This document shows, one piece after another, positions 1-12,189 of a DNA stretch of 64,000 nucleotides. Made by a program: the position numbers and the translations under genes. Within the stretch, counting starts at the first letter, position 1; each line of letters opens with the position of its first letter. A model generated the notes under the pieces. That model ran no database searches. It worked only from the letters and a program-made list of their open reading frames with translations, and had not been told where the DNA came from. The stretch comes from Malus domestica (lineage: Eukaryota > Streptophyta > Magnoliopsida > Rosales > Rosaceae): positions 32,595,001 to 32,659,000 of the forward strand of contig NC_091677.1 in assembly GCF_042453785.1 (NCBI RefSeq), given 5' to 3'.

Positions 1-1
1 T

Positions 2-808
2 TCCGAGACTAATGAATATAAGGTGATACGAATTTTTGAAGCTGAAGCAGGCTATAGCTTTAAATTTGCTGAGATACACACACTTGGAACAGGTTCATGG
101 AAGTCCATTGGTGAAGTTTCTGAAACAGCGGGTAACCTAGTATCCCCTACCTATGCGAAAGGAGTGCTTTATTGGTATGAGTCTTATGGCTATAGAATTC
201 GTTCTTTTGATTTGAACACTGAAAAGTTCAAATCAGTTCCATCACCGCCTTTTCCGATCAAGCAATTTATGTATGTGGGCATGGGAGTTTTGGAAGGTTG
301 TCTTTGCTTGTGTGATTCCTATGGTGATCTTATCACTGTGTGGACACTGACAGATTCTGGTGGAAAACATCGTTGGACGAAGGTGATTGCTATTGATAAA
401 GATGATAGTGGAAGGTGGCCATATGGCGTATATACAGCTATGAAATACTATAAGAGCTATGGTTTGTTTATGTTTCATTCTCAAACAAATTCCTTCTTTT
501 ACTATCACCCAGAAAAACCAAGTTCATACGTTTATCTTAAGCTTTGTGGCTTCAAGGCAAATTTTCAAGCAATTAGTCATGTTCCGAGCTTTATTTTACT
601 CAAGGACATTCTGGCAGGGAAGGATGTAGAAGTATTGAATATAAATACAAGGTAAGGATTTTTTCTTTACGTTCTAAGATTCTGCGTAAATTTGCTGCTC
701 TGGTTATGTATTTGTAGGATATCAAACTCAACCTCAGAAGAATTTATGTGGACAAACATTTATGCTTGGCTGTCTTTGAAAGATCCCAAAATCACCCTAT
801 ATGTTTAA
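2..808 (+). CDS. F-box protein, C-terminal part (F-box associated domain), cut by window edge
   Basis: The reading frame is already open at base 2 (S-E-T-N-E-Y-K-V) and continues without an ATG, so the N-terminal F-box lies outside the window. The visible part matches the F-box associated domain of plant F-box proteins: the opening NEYKV, then TGSWKSIGE, then GVLYWY and FDLNTEKF, each separated as in that family. Such proteins are substrate receptors of SCF ubiquitin ligases; the substrate cannot be told. The frame meets a stop directly after a strong splice donor at 651-652 (AAG|GTAAGG). Splicing to an acceptor at 717 adds about 30 codons, ending in a stop at 806-808 after the residues SLKDPKITLYV. 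A second in-phase acceptor exists at 1771 (see the 1772-1886 entry), so the 3' structure is uncertain. The domain call is firm; the exact C-terminus is not. Confidence 0.75.
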
Positions 809-1771
809 TATGTTTCCCGCTGATTAATTTTTAGTTTTGTTCAGTGATTGATTGTACATGGTTGAGTTTACTTTTCGACTAGATGAAGAGCATGTATGAA
901 TTTTTCTTGTCTTAGTTGCTTTCACTACCTGATATTGTCAATTTATAGGATTTGTGATATTTGCCTATCTTAGTTGATATGAAGTATATCTGTGGTTTTA
1001 ATGAAAAATGGGTCGTGTGTATGCAATTGCTAATTTGAAAACCATGTATAACTGGACACATACATGAACATATACATAAATTAACAAATTGGAAATGGAA
1101 GTATAAAAGATGAGTTAGTGTTTATCTGTATCTCAACTCTCAATCATGAGGAAGTAGAACTCTGTGCTTTATGGTTGCATAGTATTTCCAACGAGGAGGT
1201 GCTTTTCGAGGCTACTGTTCTATATTTGAGACTACTTTAGACCAGAGCACCAAATGATAATTATGCTCATGAATCGGAAAATGATGAATGCGTGTTAGAC
1301 CTCTTTTATGACACCAGAACTGCAGAAGAAGGGACCTATAAACTCCTGCTCAGACAAATGTCAGTTGTGAAAGATGAATGAAGGATGCTGACATTAGTTC
1401 TGATGCTTAGACTTAACTTATCTTTGGATTTCTACAAACAAAAAACACATGGAACCCGCTCACGCACGTACACATATCTATGAAAGTACAAGGAAGTAGG
1501 ATTCATCGTCTTTCATTGTCACATATTGGTTTGCTGAATTGTCCTTTCTTTGCATATCTCATTGGTGCTGTTAGAACTTAGAACTTGGGTAATCTGCTTT
1601 TCTGAAAGGTAACTCGTTAAGCCGTTGAGAGAATATCATGTTTACATTAGGTGCTGCAATGACAGAATACGTGAAACCAAACAATGCGCTCCTCTTCTGA
1701 TCCTTGGATACAATTTTTCTGCTTGTTCAAGTTTTTGACTTTGAATCTCATAACTACTGTTGTCGATACAG

Positions 1772-1886
1772 GTGTGCAGGGTTGAAGCTGCAAGGAGAGA
1801 CCAGAGCTCTATCTCTGAAGGAAGAAATTGCCGAATTCGAATCAGACCCTTTTTCGTCGGACAATTACTGTTTTAGCGACGAATGA
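1772..1886 (+). CDS. Possible alternative 3'-terminal exon of the F-box gene
   Basis: After an acceptor AG at 1770-1771 an open frame of about 38 codons reads GETRALSLKEEIAEFESD and ends at a stop at 1884-1886. Its phase is the same as that needed after the donor at 651, so the F-box gene could splice here instead of to 718. The acidic, serine-rich composition looks protein-like rather than random, but no known domain is recognised. It could also be the tail of a separate transcript. The 809-1771 stretch between contains only AT-rich DNA with no other gene seen. Confidence 0.35.
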
Positions 1887-2293
1887 AACGAGCAGGCACT
1901 GATGGAGGTGATGTGGTTTCACGGCGAGCTAAAAGAACCATTTTGTTAAATTATAGTATCGATCGAATCAAAAGAACCATTTTGTTAAAAGGGTTGTGAT
2001 GGGCTCTTAGTAGTATTTTACCCTGTTGGACAGCATAACCTTTGATTCCGATCGAACTAGTCCTTTCAAATATTTATTATTTTGGATTGGAGTTAAATTA
2101 CTAGCTGTGTTTGATGCTCCTTTTAATTTTTCTTTTTAACTTTTAAGTTGTTAACTACGCCGTTTTACTTAACACTCATTTAGTTGGGTATCATGAGTTC
2201 TAATCTCACAGACTACACTTATTGAGTCATTTTTTAAAAAAATTTACCAAAAGGTGGATAGAAAATACAATGCTCGCCCAAGGGCCTATAAAT

Positions 2294-2437
2294 GGGAGTA
2301 GGATTCTCTTCCCTCTATTTTTCCGTCTTTCTATTTGAATGGTCACGGTTAAGCTACGTCAACATCCCATTAACTTTTTATAGCAAGAGAAAGACAAAAT
2401 AAGAGAATGTGAGAGGAGGGAAGAGAATCTTAGTCCC
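2294..2437. mobile_element. Short MITE with about 22-bp terminal inverted repeats
   Basis: The ends GGGAGTAGGATTCTCTTC and, reversed, GGGACTAAGATTCTCTTC form inverted repeats flanked by TATAAAT on both sides. The interior contains the segment GGTTAAGCTACGTCAAC, also found in the hairpin MITEs at 43697 and 38520, so it probably belongs to a related family. It is non-coding. Confidence 0.55.
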
Positions 2438-2497
2438 TATAAATGAGGTCATGTAAGGACCATTTTATTTAAAACCTTTAAATTAATCTAGGCCTAA

Positions 2498-2669
2498 TTG
2501 TTACTTAATACTACGGTTTTATGATATTCATCTTTACTTGTAAGTGAGAGATCTTAGGTTCAATATTCGTCAAATACGAGTTTGAACCACATTATTGTTT
2601 GCCCATTGTGGGGCTAAGCTCATCTCTCCTATTTAGTGTAGATAATATTGTTTGTTCAAAAAAAAAAAT
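2498..2669 (+). mobile_element. SINE-like dispersed repeat, plus-strand copy
   Basis: A 170-bp repeat with a degenerate pol III box-B-like motif (GGTTCAATATTC at about 2573) and an A-rich end (2658-2669). Five minus-strand relatives occur at 8747, 33538, 34485, 35755 and 37913, each with a T-run at the matching end. The combination of a box-B-like motif and an A tail fits a tRNA-derived SINE. The rest of 1887-3214 is AT-rich DNA with no gene seen; an inverted-repeat remnant lies near 2880-3000. Confidence 0.5.
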
Positions 2670-3214
2670 TTAAACGTAATTGGATTAAGGAAAGTGCTAT
2701 CACACATCCTATTTCACTCCCACAAACACTTGTTAATTTTTTGTTGCTGATCTTCTTCAATCCATTCGATCCGACGATCAAAAATTGACAATGTGTGTGA
2801 AAAGTAAAAATGAGTGTGAATAGCACTAGCTTGGATTAATAGCTACCGTGATACCACGTGTAGTTGTAAGAGAGTCGTGGTAAAAAAATTAGGATTTAAA
2901 CCCTTGTGGTGAAGTATTAGGATTTAAACCATAAAATTAAAAATTTTGTTAACTCTTCATTAATTGTTAACGCATGACTACGCTATTACCACGGGGCTAT
3001 TAATCCAATTAAGTCATTAATCTAAAGGTAGATAAAATCATGTGGTTGGCTTTAGCATCACTCAATAAAAATCAGAAAAAAACTAGCAAGACCACTAGTC
3101 TAATTCGGGTTGACTGGAGCTCTACCCGGGCCAACCAGACCCGTGTCCACTATCAGTAACGCAGCACGCACACCGTTTCTCAACTTTCAATTGCATTTGC
3201 CTTGCTTTGAGAAT

Positions 3215-5570
3215 ATGAATGCTCTTGGCGGTGGCGGCCATGGCGGCCTCTGGGGTTGGAACTACTCATCACCCAGAAAACCGAAGCAGCAAAGAAAACG
3301 CCCATTTGATTCCAAATCCCAGTCTTCCTCCAAATCTGAGGACGCAACCGGAAGAGCAGGTCACTGGTTTCCGTTAAAGCAAGCCGCCACGGCTGGCACA
3401 CTGGCTCTGACGGGAGATACAATTGCCCAGCTCACACAGCGCTGGAGAAAAGCAGAGGCGGAAAACCAACAGGTTTATCAAAGTTAACGTCTCTTTCTTT
3501 GTTTCATTAAGCTGTTTGGTTACTGAGAAAATGTAGGAAAAGTTAAGGTCAGTTATTTGAATTTTATGCTGTGTTTGGTTGCTGAGAAAATTAGGAAAAG
3601 ATAAATATCGGAATTTTATGATGGGTTTGGTTGCTGAGAAAATGTGGGGTAAGGAAAAGTGTTTGGGTGCTCAGAAAATGTTTGAGGGTTTATGAAGTTT
3701 TGAGTTTGGGTGCTCAGAAAATGTTTGAGGGTTTATAAAGTTTGAGTTTGGGTGCTCAGAAAATGTTTGAGGGTTTATAAAGTTTGAGGCTTGGAATTAT
3801 TTATAGTTGGGGTTTGGAGTGAGAAAAGAACAACTTTCAGCTTCTAGCGATGTAAATTGCAGTTAATTGAGAGTTGGTTCTCTAATTCTGAGCACAGCAG
3901 CTACTTATTAATTTGCAGGATGATTTTGTTTCTTATAATTGTACCGAAGTTGGCGCAAATGCTAAACCGGTGTTTCCTTGGTTGTATATTGTGTTAAATG
4001 AAGGAAACTCTTGGATCTAGATGTGTTAAACTGACTAGAAAGAACAAGTGCCTAATATGGGTTGGATGGCCCTGTTAGGCCACAATTTCCCAGCTTATAG
4101 GTTGTTATCCGCTAAGCTATTGCTTAACCGAAGGTTGTGGTTTTAAGTTTGTAGCGGGTGCAATGATGGATCAGCACTTTGTGCTGTGAATCTTGAATTT
4201 CTTTTAGTTTTTTGGCTCTGCTAGCGAACTCAATTCTAGGTTTGAGACATATTACCATAAACCTTTTTGTAGTGACGAATCTTGTATGTGTTCCTAAGAA
4301 AAGGAAGTTGTCCATTTTTCGGGAGAACTCTTGAATGAAGGTGGAAAAGAATCAAGTTTCTTTCCAAGCATTCCCTTGATTTTTTTGGGTTATTCTTCAA
4401 GTATGTGACCAAACCTTTCGGTGGTGCAGAGTCAAATGCTAGAAAATTCATTTATAATGGATAATGCTATGAATATGGTGTGCCTCCTAGTTGATTTATG
4501 TGGTCCATCATCCAGGCTTGTTGACTCTTTGTAGCTCCGTCAATTGGTCTAGTCTTGTCTAATATTATAGTTTATGTTTTGTAAGGATGCTTTGTTACAT
4601 TGTTATTTGTGTTCCTATGAGTTTAGTGTTTGATGACCAAAATCTCTTTCTTAGGATGTAACACATGCTCTCCTCTCACACCATGATTGGCTTCGTGCAC
4701 TGCGGATGACTTCCTATGGGTTTCTTTTGTACGGCCCTGGTTCTTATGCTTGGTACCAGTATCTTGATCATTCTTTGCCTGCGAAAACTGTAGAGAACCT
4801 ACTGCTGAAGGTACGACCTCTTTTACATCAATGTTGAGGTAGCATGACTCTAAGGAACTTCAGAAAAGAAAAAAAAAACAAAGTAAAGTTTGAGGAAATA
4901 AAAATTGAACGGAAGTCATTTGGAAGGCATCTCATAGTTTTCTTTTCTTACAGGTTTTGTTGAATCAAATTGTGCTTGGTCCATGTGTGATTGCTGTTGT
5001 TTTTGCATGGAACAATTTATGGCAAGGGAAACTCTCACAGCTTCCAGAGAAGTATCGAATAGATGCTCTTCCCACCTTACTTTATGGTAAACTTATTCTG
5101 ATTGTTATTTATGTTCACTCTGTAGTTCAGATTTCATAAACTCATATTTTTCCAATTTTTGTTGTATTATTTTGTGCAGGATTTAGGTTCTGGATACCTG
5201 TCAGTTTATTGAATTTCTGGTACACCATTTTCTCTTCTGCTATTTATTTCCTCTTTTTTTCATCTCCTCCAATACCTGAAATTTAAGCCGTGCCTCAATT
5301 CATCATAGACTGTTGGAAATTGTTTGTAAACTAGTAATTTCTCTATAAAGACAATGAAAGATTTTTTGCAGTGGGTGATGGGAAAATTCTTTTCCTGGAA
5401 CATCATACTCTGGCATATACTCTTTTTAATACCAAATCAAGTGGTAGCTTTATCTAATTGACTGAAATGGCTTTCGATATAGGGTGGTACCTCTTCAAGC
5501 TCGTGTAGCTTTCATGTCCGTGGGTTCAATTTTCTGGAACTTCTGCTTGTCTTCAACTATGAGCAAGTAG
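3215..5570 (+). CDS. Mpv17/PMP22 family membrane protein
   Basis: Five exons are read by eye with GT-AG introns: 3215-3472, 4655-4810, 4954-5086, 5180-5219 and 5483-5570, giving about 224 residues. Members of this family are small integral membrane proteins of peroxisomes, mitochondria or plastids, and some form channels. Family features seen are the segment SYGFLLYGPGSYAWYQYLD, then VIAVVFAWNNLWQGK, and the C-terminal block NFWVVPLQARVAFMSVG followed by FWNF. The N-terminal 60 residues are Gly-, Ser- and Lys-rich (MNALGGGGHGG, then many K/R/S), which could be a targeting extension. The ATG at 3215 is the first in frame. The protein ends in SSTMSK, shortly after the usual family end. Exon phases all join cleanly. 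The organelle is not decided by the sequence. Confidence 0.85.
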
Positions 5571-6760
5571 CATCTGTGCATTTTATCAACAATTGTATCA
5601 GCAAGCAGAACTTTGGCCACGAGGTATCGGTTACACATCTGATTGCTTACCTTGCTTTTAGCTTCTTAGTTCTTCCTGTCTTATGCTATTTCTTTACTCG
5701 TGGCAGGTTGGTTTGGAGGTCTGACATCTGGGAGACCGCTGTTGAGAAGAAAATGAGGACCAGAAGCAACTTTTTTGTTAAAAAAGATGAAATTCAAGCC
5801 CTTCGGATTTGAAGTTTGATTGTTTAACAACGCGGACCTTGTGAACTGATTCTTTTTCTGCTAGCTGTAAAAGAAGAAAGGAAAACGGATACTTTTCTTA
5901 ACGTACCTGGTCATTACTCTGATTTTTGAGCCACTCGGTTGTTGAAATTGCCTTTAATTGGGCTAGGTTCCGTTACTTGAACGAAACTAGATCTTGTGGA
6001 ATCATATTGAACATTTGGCAATGCATTTTCAACTTTGCTAAAACTCTGCGTACTTGTTCTATGGCAAAAATAAACAAATAAATTCATACAGCGACCAAGA
6101 CGGTGGATGCTATCGAAGATCATACCAAGTTTACTTGCATTGCAAGGATCTAAAGCAGTGTGCATTACAGATGTTTGCAATGCAAGGATCTAAAGCGTTT
6201 TGCATTACAGATGGAGATATACAACATCCTCCGTGAAAGAAATGTAAGAATGTTTAGATGCCTTGCGATAGCTAATGGGGCCAAAAGGTGACAACTGAGA
6301 GTCCGAAAGCTCAGACTCGGGGGAATAAACTTTAAGAACTGGGGAGCGCACTACAATGGACAGAATCCACGGCGCACCTCATCTGCAAACCGTTGATTGA
6401 CTCATAAGAATGAGTGCTTGATTGTTCAGTTGAGTGGACGCGTGTGTGCGGCCGTTGCTGGGAAACCTCTGCCATAGAATGCATTGTTATCTCAATCACA
6501 TCGCAGAAACAGGAAAAGTAGAATCTGAACGGGTTGGAATCGATTCCTACATTGCTTTTTCTGTCGAATCTCTAGTAGCTTTTCTTGCATGCCACCGGAA
6601 AAAGCATCCGCAATACAAAAAATGACAACCTTGATTGACAAATATATATGTATATATACCTTGAAGCAGATGAAGGAATAAAAACTCTCAGAACCCGAAA
6701 ACACATCAACAATATTGCATAGGAAGTGCAAACTCCGGAGATAGGCAGAACGTAGACATC
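5571..6760. other. Intergenic: 3' UTR of the Mpv17 gene and upstream region of the RING gene
   Basis: A 78-codon open frame at 5576-5812 directly follows the Mpv17 stop and is probably 3' UTR. A short direct repeat of GCAATGCAAGGATCTAAAGC lies at 6137 and 6177. A TATATGTATATATA tract at 6641-6656 lies about 110 bp before the RING start codon and may serve as its TATA region. No other gene is seen. Confidence 0.4.
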
Positions 6761-7739
6761 ATGAGCAGAAGTACCAACAATACCTATTCTCTTCCTACTC
6801 CTCCTCGTCCTTATCTTACCTATCGTGAGCCGTTTGATCTCTACTTCGGGAATTTTGAGGACGATTTTGGTGAATGGGCTTCTGGGATCTCTGGTAGTCC
6901 CTTGTATGATTTTCAAGCAACTCAAGTAAGTATAGTTTCTTTCCCCTTTTCTTTATGATACGATGTGTAGAATATGGCATAAACTATTTTGGTTGCATAA
7001 TCAGGTAACCAGAACAGGTGCGTCGGATTCAAGGCGACCATTTGAGGGAACGCTGGCGGTTGCAAGACCTCTTGGCTTAGCAGGGTAATCGCAGTCGAGA
7101 TCACAGTTCGCATGCAGATTTTCCTTCTTTCTTTTCATGTCATTGATTCACATATCAGTAAAATGATTAGTACGCATACGTATGTGGTTTAGCATCAGTT
7201 CATATATGATCTAACGGCTAATGTGCCTCTTTCGAGCGCAGCCATTACTCGTACATTTTATTTGTTATCCTTCTCTCACCTTCTACTGATGGAAAACTTG
7301 CAGTTCAGCAGCAGCACCAGGTCCCCGAGTTCATATTCTGGTCCTTGGCGATGAATTGGCACGACAGGCAGACCCAAGGGCTAGACAGATGGTCGGTAAC
7401 CAATGGAATACGGCCGCCCCAGGACTTGAAGCAGACTCCAGATTGACCCATAACGAGCAAAAGAAGGCGTTGCAGAAGCTGAAGAAAGAGATATACAATC
7501 CTTTACGGAGGAGAATATCGCAGAGAGTGAACTTGTATTACAGAGACATAGCTGTGAAGGAGAAGGAAATGGAGAATGATGAAAATGGCAAGAGGTGTCC
7601 CATTTGCTTGGATGACTTTGAGCCCAAACAAGAGGTTATGCTCACTCCTTGTAAGCATATGTTTCATGAAGAATGCATTGTGCCTTGGGTGAAGAGCAAT
7701 GGTCGTTGCCCAGTATGTAGGTTTTCTATATCTGAGTGA
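6761..7739 (+). CDS. RING-H2 finger E3 ubiquitin ligase-like protein
   Basis: Three exons (6761-6925, 7005-7084, 7304-7739) give about 226 residues. The C-terminal RING-H2 finger has all eight zinc ligands: Cys180, Cys183, Cys198, His200, His203, Cys206, Cys217 and Cys220 (CPICLDDF ... CKHMFHEEC ... CPVC). This domain recruits an E2 enzyme and transfers ubiquitin. The region before it (about residues 125-170) is Lys/Arg/Glu-rich and helical, with QKKALQKLKKEIYNPLRRR, and the N-terminus is acidic and aromatic (YREPFDLYFGNFEDDFGEW). No transmembrane segment is visible, so a cytosolic or nuclear protein is likely. The phases at both introns join correctly (CAA|GTA and GG|T). Substrate and pathway cannot be told. 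Confidence 0.85.
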
Positions 7740-7957
7740 ACAATAATTACCTCTTCCAGAGAAAAAGAAATATTACTAGATTAACAGCGTAAACGAGTCG
7801 CGGCAAAAAAGTATTACTGTAACAAGAACTAGTTTAGTTATGATATTTTAGTTGTTGAAATAGAGTTTAAGTTAAAGAACTGTCGAATGTTTTAAAGGGT
7901 GAAGGCAAAACCAAGGCGTTTCATGGACAACCTCGAGTACTTAAAATTATTATTAAT

Positions 7958-7961
7958 ACTT

Positions 7962-8013
<52 letters not shown>
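7958..8013. repeat. Compound (TA)n(GA)n microsatellite
   Basis: About ten TA units pass directly into about sixteen GA units. It lies 220 bp after the RING gene stop. Tracts like this are usually polymorphic between varieties. Confidence 0.9.
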
Positions 8014-8019
<6 letters not shown>

Positions 8020-8746
8020 AGAACAATCAAGCAAACATGTCAAGCAATCAACATTTGACTATTATTATTATTTTTCTAATTCACATCATGAAGTCACAAT
8101 AAACTAATAGAAACTAAAAGTTAGAAACATAAACTTTATAAAAAAATAAAAATAAATAAATAAAAATCCTGTTCAAAAGGTCGTTTTGTGTTTGTCTATT
8201 TTTAAAAATAAAAAATAAAATAAAATAAAATTCATACGCCTAGGCAGCCTAGGCACTTGAGGTGATAGCCTAGGAGTTTAGGCTTAGTATATAACCCACT
8301 TCTGCTGGGCAGAGATGTTTTCCTCATAACTTTGCCTCGCCTGGGCAAGTCATAAAACTAGTTTTTTAAAACACTTGAACTAATACATATAACTCTTATC
8401 TCTTAAATCATACTAAATGCGGGCTCGTTTGACACACGTGATTAGATTGGAATGGATAACCTTTTGAATCATACTAAATGCGGGCTCGTTTGACACATGC
8501 TTAGATTTAAATGGATAACCTACTAAATTAAAGGTTTATTGGAGAAATTACTAAAACTCAAGCATCACTGCAATCGCCTCCGTAGCTAGCACAGTAAATA
8601 GGCCGCCATGAAATCGCCACGAGTGTTACGAATAACCACACCAACACCTCGAAATGAAATGAAACGCCCCATTTTTCTGGACAACAGCACCAACACTGCA
8701 GTCGCCTAATTAATTTGGTATTCTTAGGGGCCGTTTTATTTTCATT

Positions 8747-8908
8747 TTTTTTAATAAATGGTATTATCTACACTAAGGGGAGAAAAGATGGACTTAGTCT
8801 CACAATTGGTTAGCAATAATGTGGTTCAAATTCGCCTTTAGTAAGAATCAAACCTAAGACCTCTCATGTGAAGAAGAATATTACTAGACCGTAGTACTAA
8901 GTGGTAAC
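8747..8908 (-). mobile_element. SINE-like dispersed repeat, minus-strand copy
   Basis: Same family as the copy at 2498-2669, read on the minus strand: T-run at the low end, then the TATCTACACTAAGG segment, the TAATGTGGTTCAAATTCG segment, and the GTACTAAGTGG end. Non-coding. Confidence 0.5.
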
Positions 8909-10793
8909 TTTTTAAAACTAACAATTTAAAAACTTGTTTAGGAACTAATTTCAATTAAAACAAAATTACAATGAAACCTTATTTCCAAATAAGAAATTGT
9001 TGGGTTTTTTCATTCATAGGTTTGTTGGGCTTGTATTGTAAGAAGGTGGATGAAGCCCTTATGTCCCCCATTTCTGAGTCAGCAAAAAATAGGCTCAAAA
9101 GATTCCAAAGGAGAAGCAAGTCCTAGGGAACGACTTGTTGTTCTTCTAGCAGCTCTTAAGGGCTTGATTTGATGTTACGCCAGATAATTTTGCCTCTAAT
9201 GAAGTATTTCTAATGGCTTTAGTAAGATTGTTCAACTCTGAACAAATACTAGACATTAGAATAATTAGCATAAGAGCTTGAGACCCACAAGTTTAGCAAA
9301 TGAGAGTGTATGATTTGGTTTCAAAAGAAATATTTGAAGAGATATATGGCGGTGAAGATTAGGGTTTCAAGGATAAGAATGTGAGAAAAATGGTTGAGGT
9401 TATGGCTTGCTGGGAGGTTTTACAGTAGCTAGGAGGAAAAAAGTTGGAGGCAGGACAGTGGGAAGCTTGAGGCTAGACTTGTGGTTGATGTAGGAAGCTT
9501 GCAGTAAGGTAGAGAAAGATTTTCGGTAGCTGGAAGAAGAGGTTCTTCTCCTTTGCTTGCAGTTGAGCGTGGTATCCTCCTCCCCATTTATATGATATTG
9601 ACTTGCTTTTATAGAGGGTGAAGACTCTCTTAAATTTGTTGGGTAAAATGGTGTGCTGGAAACTACTTAGGAATAAGAGGTGTCCGAAGTAGCTTGTTTC
9701 CAACATATAAAACACATGATTAGAATCGTTTTATATATAAAGGATGAGATGGTTGAAAAAGTTCACGGAAAACATATGTCTTAGGATGTGTTTGTTGCAC
9801 TAGATTATCTTGGACTGGATTAGCTTTAGGGACTAAATTGGACTGACTTTGCTTGGACTAAGCTGGATAAGAATTATAAAACATTTGGTGCAGTGTCGTA
9901 CTAAGTAAAAGACTAATAATTTTTTTTTTTTTTTAACCAAAGACTAACAAATTTTTAAACCAACAATTTTTTTTTCCTTTGAAAAGAAAAAAACATTATT
10001 CCAAGCCATCATCGTCATCTTTGCTCATCATTATCCGAGCCTAGTGCCCCCCTCTTTATCTCTTACACGGAGTTTCAAACTAACTTTTTTTCTGTACTAC
10101 CTTTCGCAAAGGGAACTAAGGATTCAAATACCCAATCAAGGCTATTGAATTCTTCTGACAAGTTTGCATCAAATGGGTTGCTTGATTGCAAACTCTCTAA
10201 GAAAGAGCTTCCGCAAAAAAAAAAAAAAAAAAAAAAAAATTGATTGCTAAGTTTGCTTCCTCATTATCTCCGATTTCGATTCTGACTTCGATCCAATCGC
10301 AATCATTGTAGATTTGCTTCTGATTTCTTAAATAGAATCAACCTTGATCTCTCTCTTTTCTCTCACAGTTCACCGCCGCCGTTGAGAAAAAGGGAGGGGA
10401 GGGTGCGAAGGCAAGATACTGGGAGTGCACAGGGTTCCGGTGAAATCTTAGGAGAAGGAATTGGGAGGGGATTGAGAGTTGGAATGAGAGGTCGTGGTGA
10501 TGGTAGGCAAGCTAGGTCACCACAGATGGGGAACCACATGATTGCTAAGGATTGGTAATATGGACCTTTCAAACGGTATTAGCAGTGAAGCTTTTAGTGA
10601 AAGCGAATCTCACCTAGTCTCATTAAAGATAATCCTTCAATAGCGTCAAACAAGGGACTATGACAAAAGTTAAGCCAATCTTGGCTACTCCTGTCTATGA
10701 GCCCAAACAAACAGGGCCTTGGTGTAGGAATAGGGTGATGGGTTGTTGAGGTTAGGTCACTGTCAAATAAGGTGTTGAAAAGTATCTCATTTG

Positions 10794-11152
10794 TGTTGAG
10801 AATGAGTCTCACATTGATAGGATAAGATATCTTGCATGAGCTTATAAGAGGTTGAGCTACTCCTCATATTGTCAATTGGTTTTATAGTGGAACCTTAACT
10901 TTCTTAATGGTATCAGAGCAGGTCGTCCCATGTGTGAAGTCAAACGGTGACATGTACTCCATGTCACCCCGTTGTGGGGTATGTTGAGAATGAATTCTAC
11001 ATTGATAAGTTCGAAAATTTGCCACACCTGATGGGACGTGTTGAGAATGAGTCCCACATTGATGAGAGGATGGACCTTGCATGGGCTTATAAGAAGTTGG
11101 ACTACTTCTCATATTACCAATTGATTTTATGGTGGAACCTCAATTTTTTTCA
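10794..11152 (+). mobile_element. TRIM (terminal-repeat retrotransposon in miniature), looks whole
   Basis: Two direct terminal repeats of about 114 bp (10794-10907 and 11039-11152) share TGTTGAGAATGAGT and a TTTTATGGTGGAACCT-like segment. They flank only about 130 bp. The primer-binding motif TGGTATCAGAGC, complementary to initiator tRNA-Met, follows the left repeat at once (10908-10919). The element is bounded by a 5-bp target duplication ATTTG (10789-10793 and 11153-11157). It has no coding capacity, as is normal for TRIMs. The two repeats differ at many sites, so it is an old insertion. A minus-strand relative lies around 51256-51500. Confidence 0.8.
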
Positions 11153-12189
11153 ATTTGCTCACTTGGCATTTGTTTACTCCAAGTAATGGGCTTGGAGTTT
11201 GGTGCTCCCAAATAGACCAAAGCCTCCATTGTTGAAGAGTTTACATGGGCCTTGTGGACCCTTGTAACCTTTCACACCTCAATCACTCTAGCAAGCTCTG
11301 TGCAACCACATGTATTGGGTTATGTGAGTTTGGTACGTGTCGAGTTTAAAGGAATATTCTTAGCATGACGTAATATATTTCCGTATTTGGCATGTGTGAT
11401 ATATTTCCTTGCTTAGCATGGCGGGAGAATTAATTTAAATTCGTGTAAAGTCTTGATTAATTATTTATTTTCCCAATAAATATCAAAATATAATTGAAAG
11501 TAATATAAGTTCATACGTTCGTACAAAAAACGTTTGGGCATTCAATCCTCTTGAGATTGAAGTAGACACGCACCACTTCAACAAGAAGAATAGTTGGAGA
11601 GTGAGAAAATGTTAGTAAAAAGGTTTGAATCTCTGATTGTGTCCAGTCCACGTGGTAATTGAAGTGAGTGACGTGATCTCTTTTTTCATTTTTGTTAAAA
11701 GGTTTTTTTTTTTTTGACAAATAATAATGTTAATGAATTAAATTATTAATTGTTAATAGAAATTAATCAATAAGGATTAAATTTGTACCAGAACACATAA
11801 ACATAATTTATTTATGCTAAAGCGTTATGGTCATATTTGCTAGAGATTTTTTTTTATTTATTAAAGGAGGATAACTGGTGGCAAGCTACGGTTATCCATC
11901 ATTTTTTAAAGCGGAAAGACTGACAGAGACATTTCAGCCTTCTGCTGGCCAGATGTTTGGCTTCTACATCAACAACAGATTTTGAACCCAAAATCTTCAG
12001 TTTTTATATTTAAGAAAACTTCGTAATCCGTTTTTTACTACCGAGTATCTGCTAGAGTTGAGTGACGTGCATTTTCAGATCCCTAGCCTTAGAAAAAACA
12101 TAAAATAAAAAAGTAAAAAACTTAAACGACTTCCAAGTCCTCCTACTCACTAACGATAAGCCACGTACGCTGCTCTGAAACCACATCCA
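11153..12189. other. Intergenic, upstream of FtsH
   Basis: AT-rich DNA. No gene, RNA or clear transposon end is recognised. The promoter of the FtsH gene should lie in its last few hundred bases, but no element stands out. Confidence 0.4.

Larger units (their letters stand above)
7740..10793. other. Intergenic region rich in simple repeats and repeat fragments
   Basis: It contains a TA-then-GA microsatellite at about 7961-8013, a direct duplication of about 55 bp (8404-8458 and 8467-8520, both with ATACTAAATGCGGGCTCG), a SINE-like copy (8747-8908) and a poly-A run near 10216-10239. No coding region is supported; open frames here lack homology and codon bias. Confidence 0.5.

Noticed and set aside
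5576-5812. 78-codon frame after the Mpv17 stop (HLIAYLAFSFLVLPVLCYFF)
   Set aside because: The Mpv17 reading frame already ends at the usual family C-terminus; this is more likely 3' UTR, though an alternative last exon cannot be excluded.
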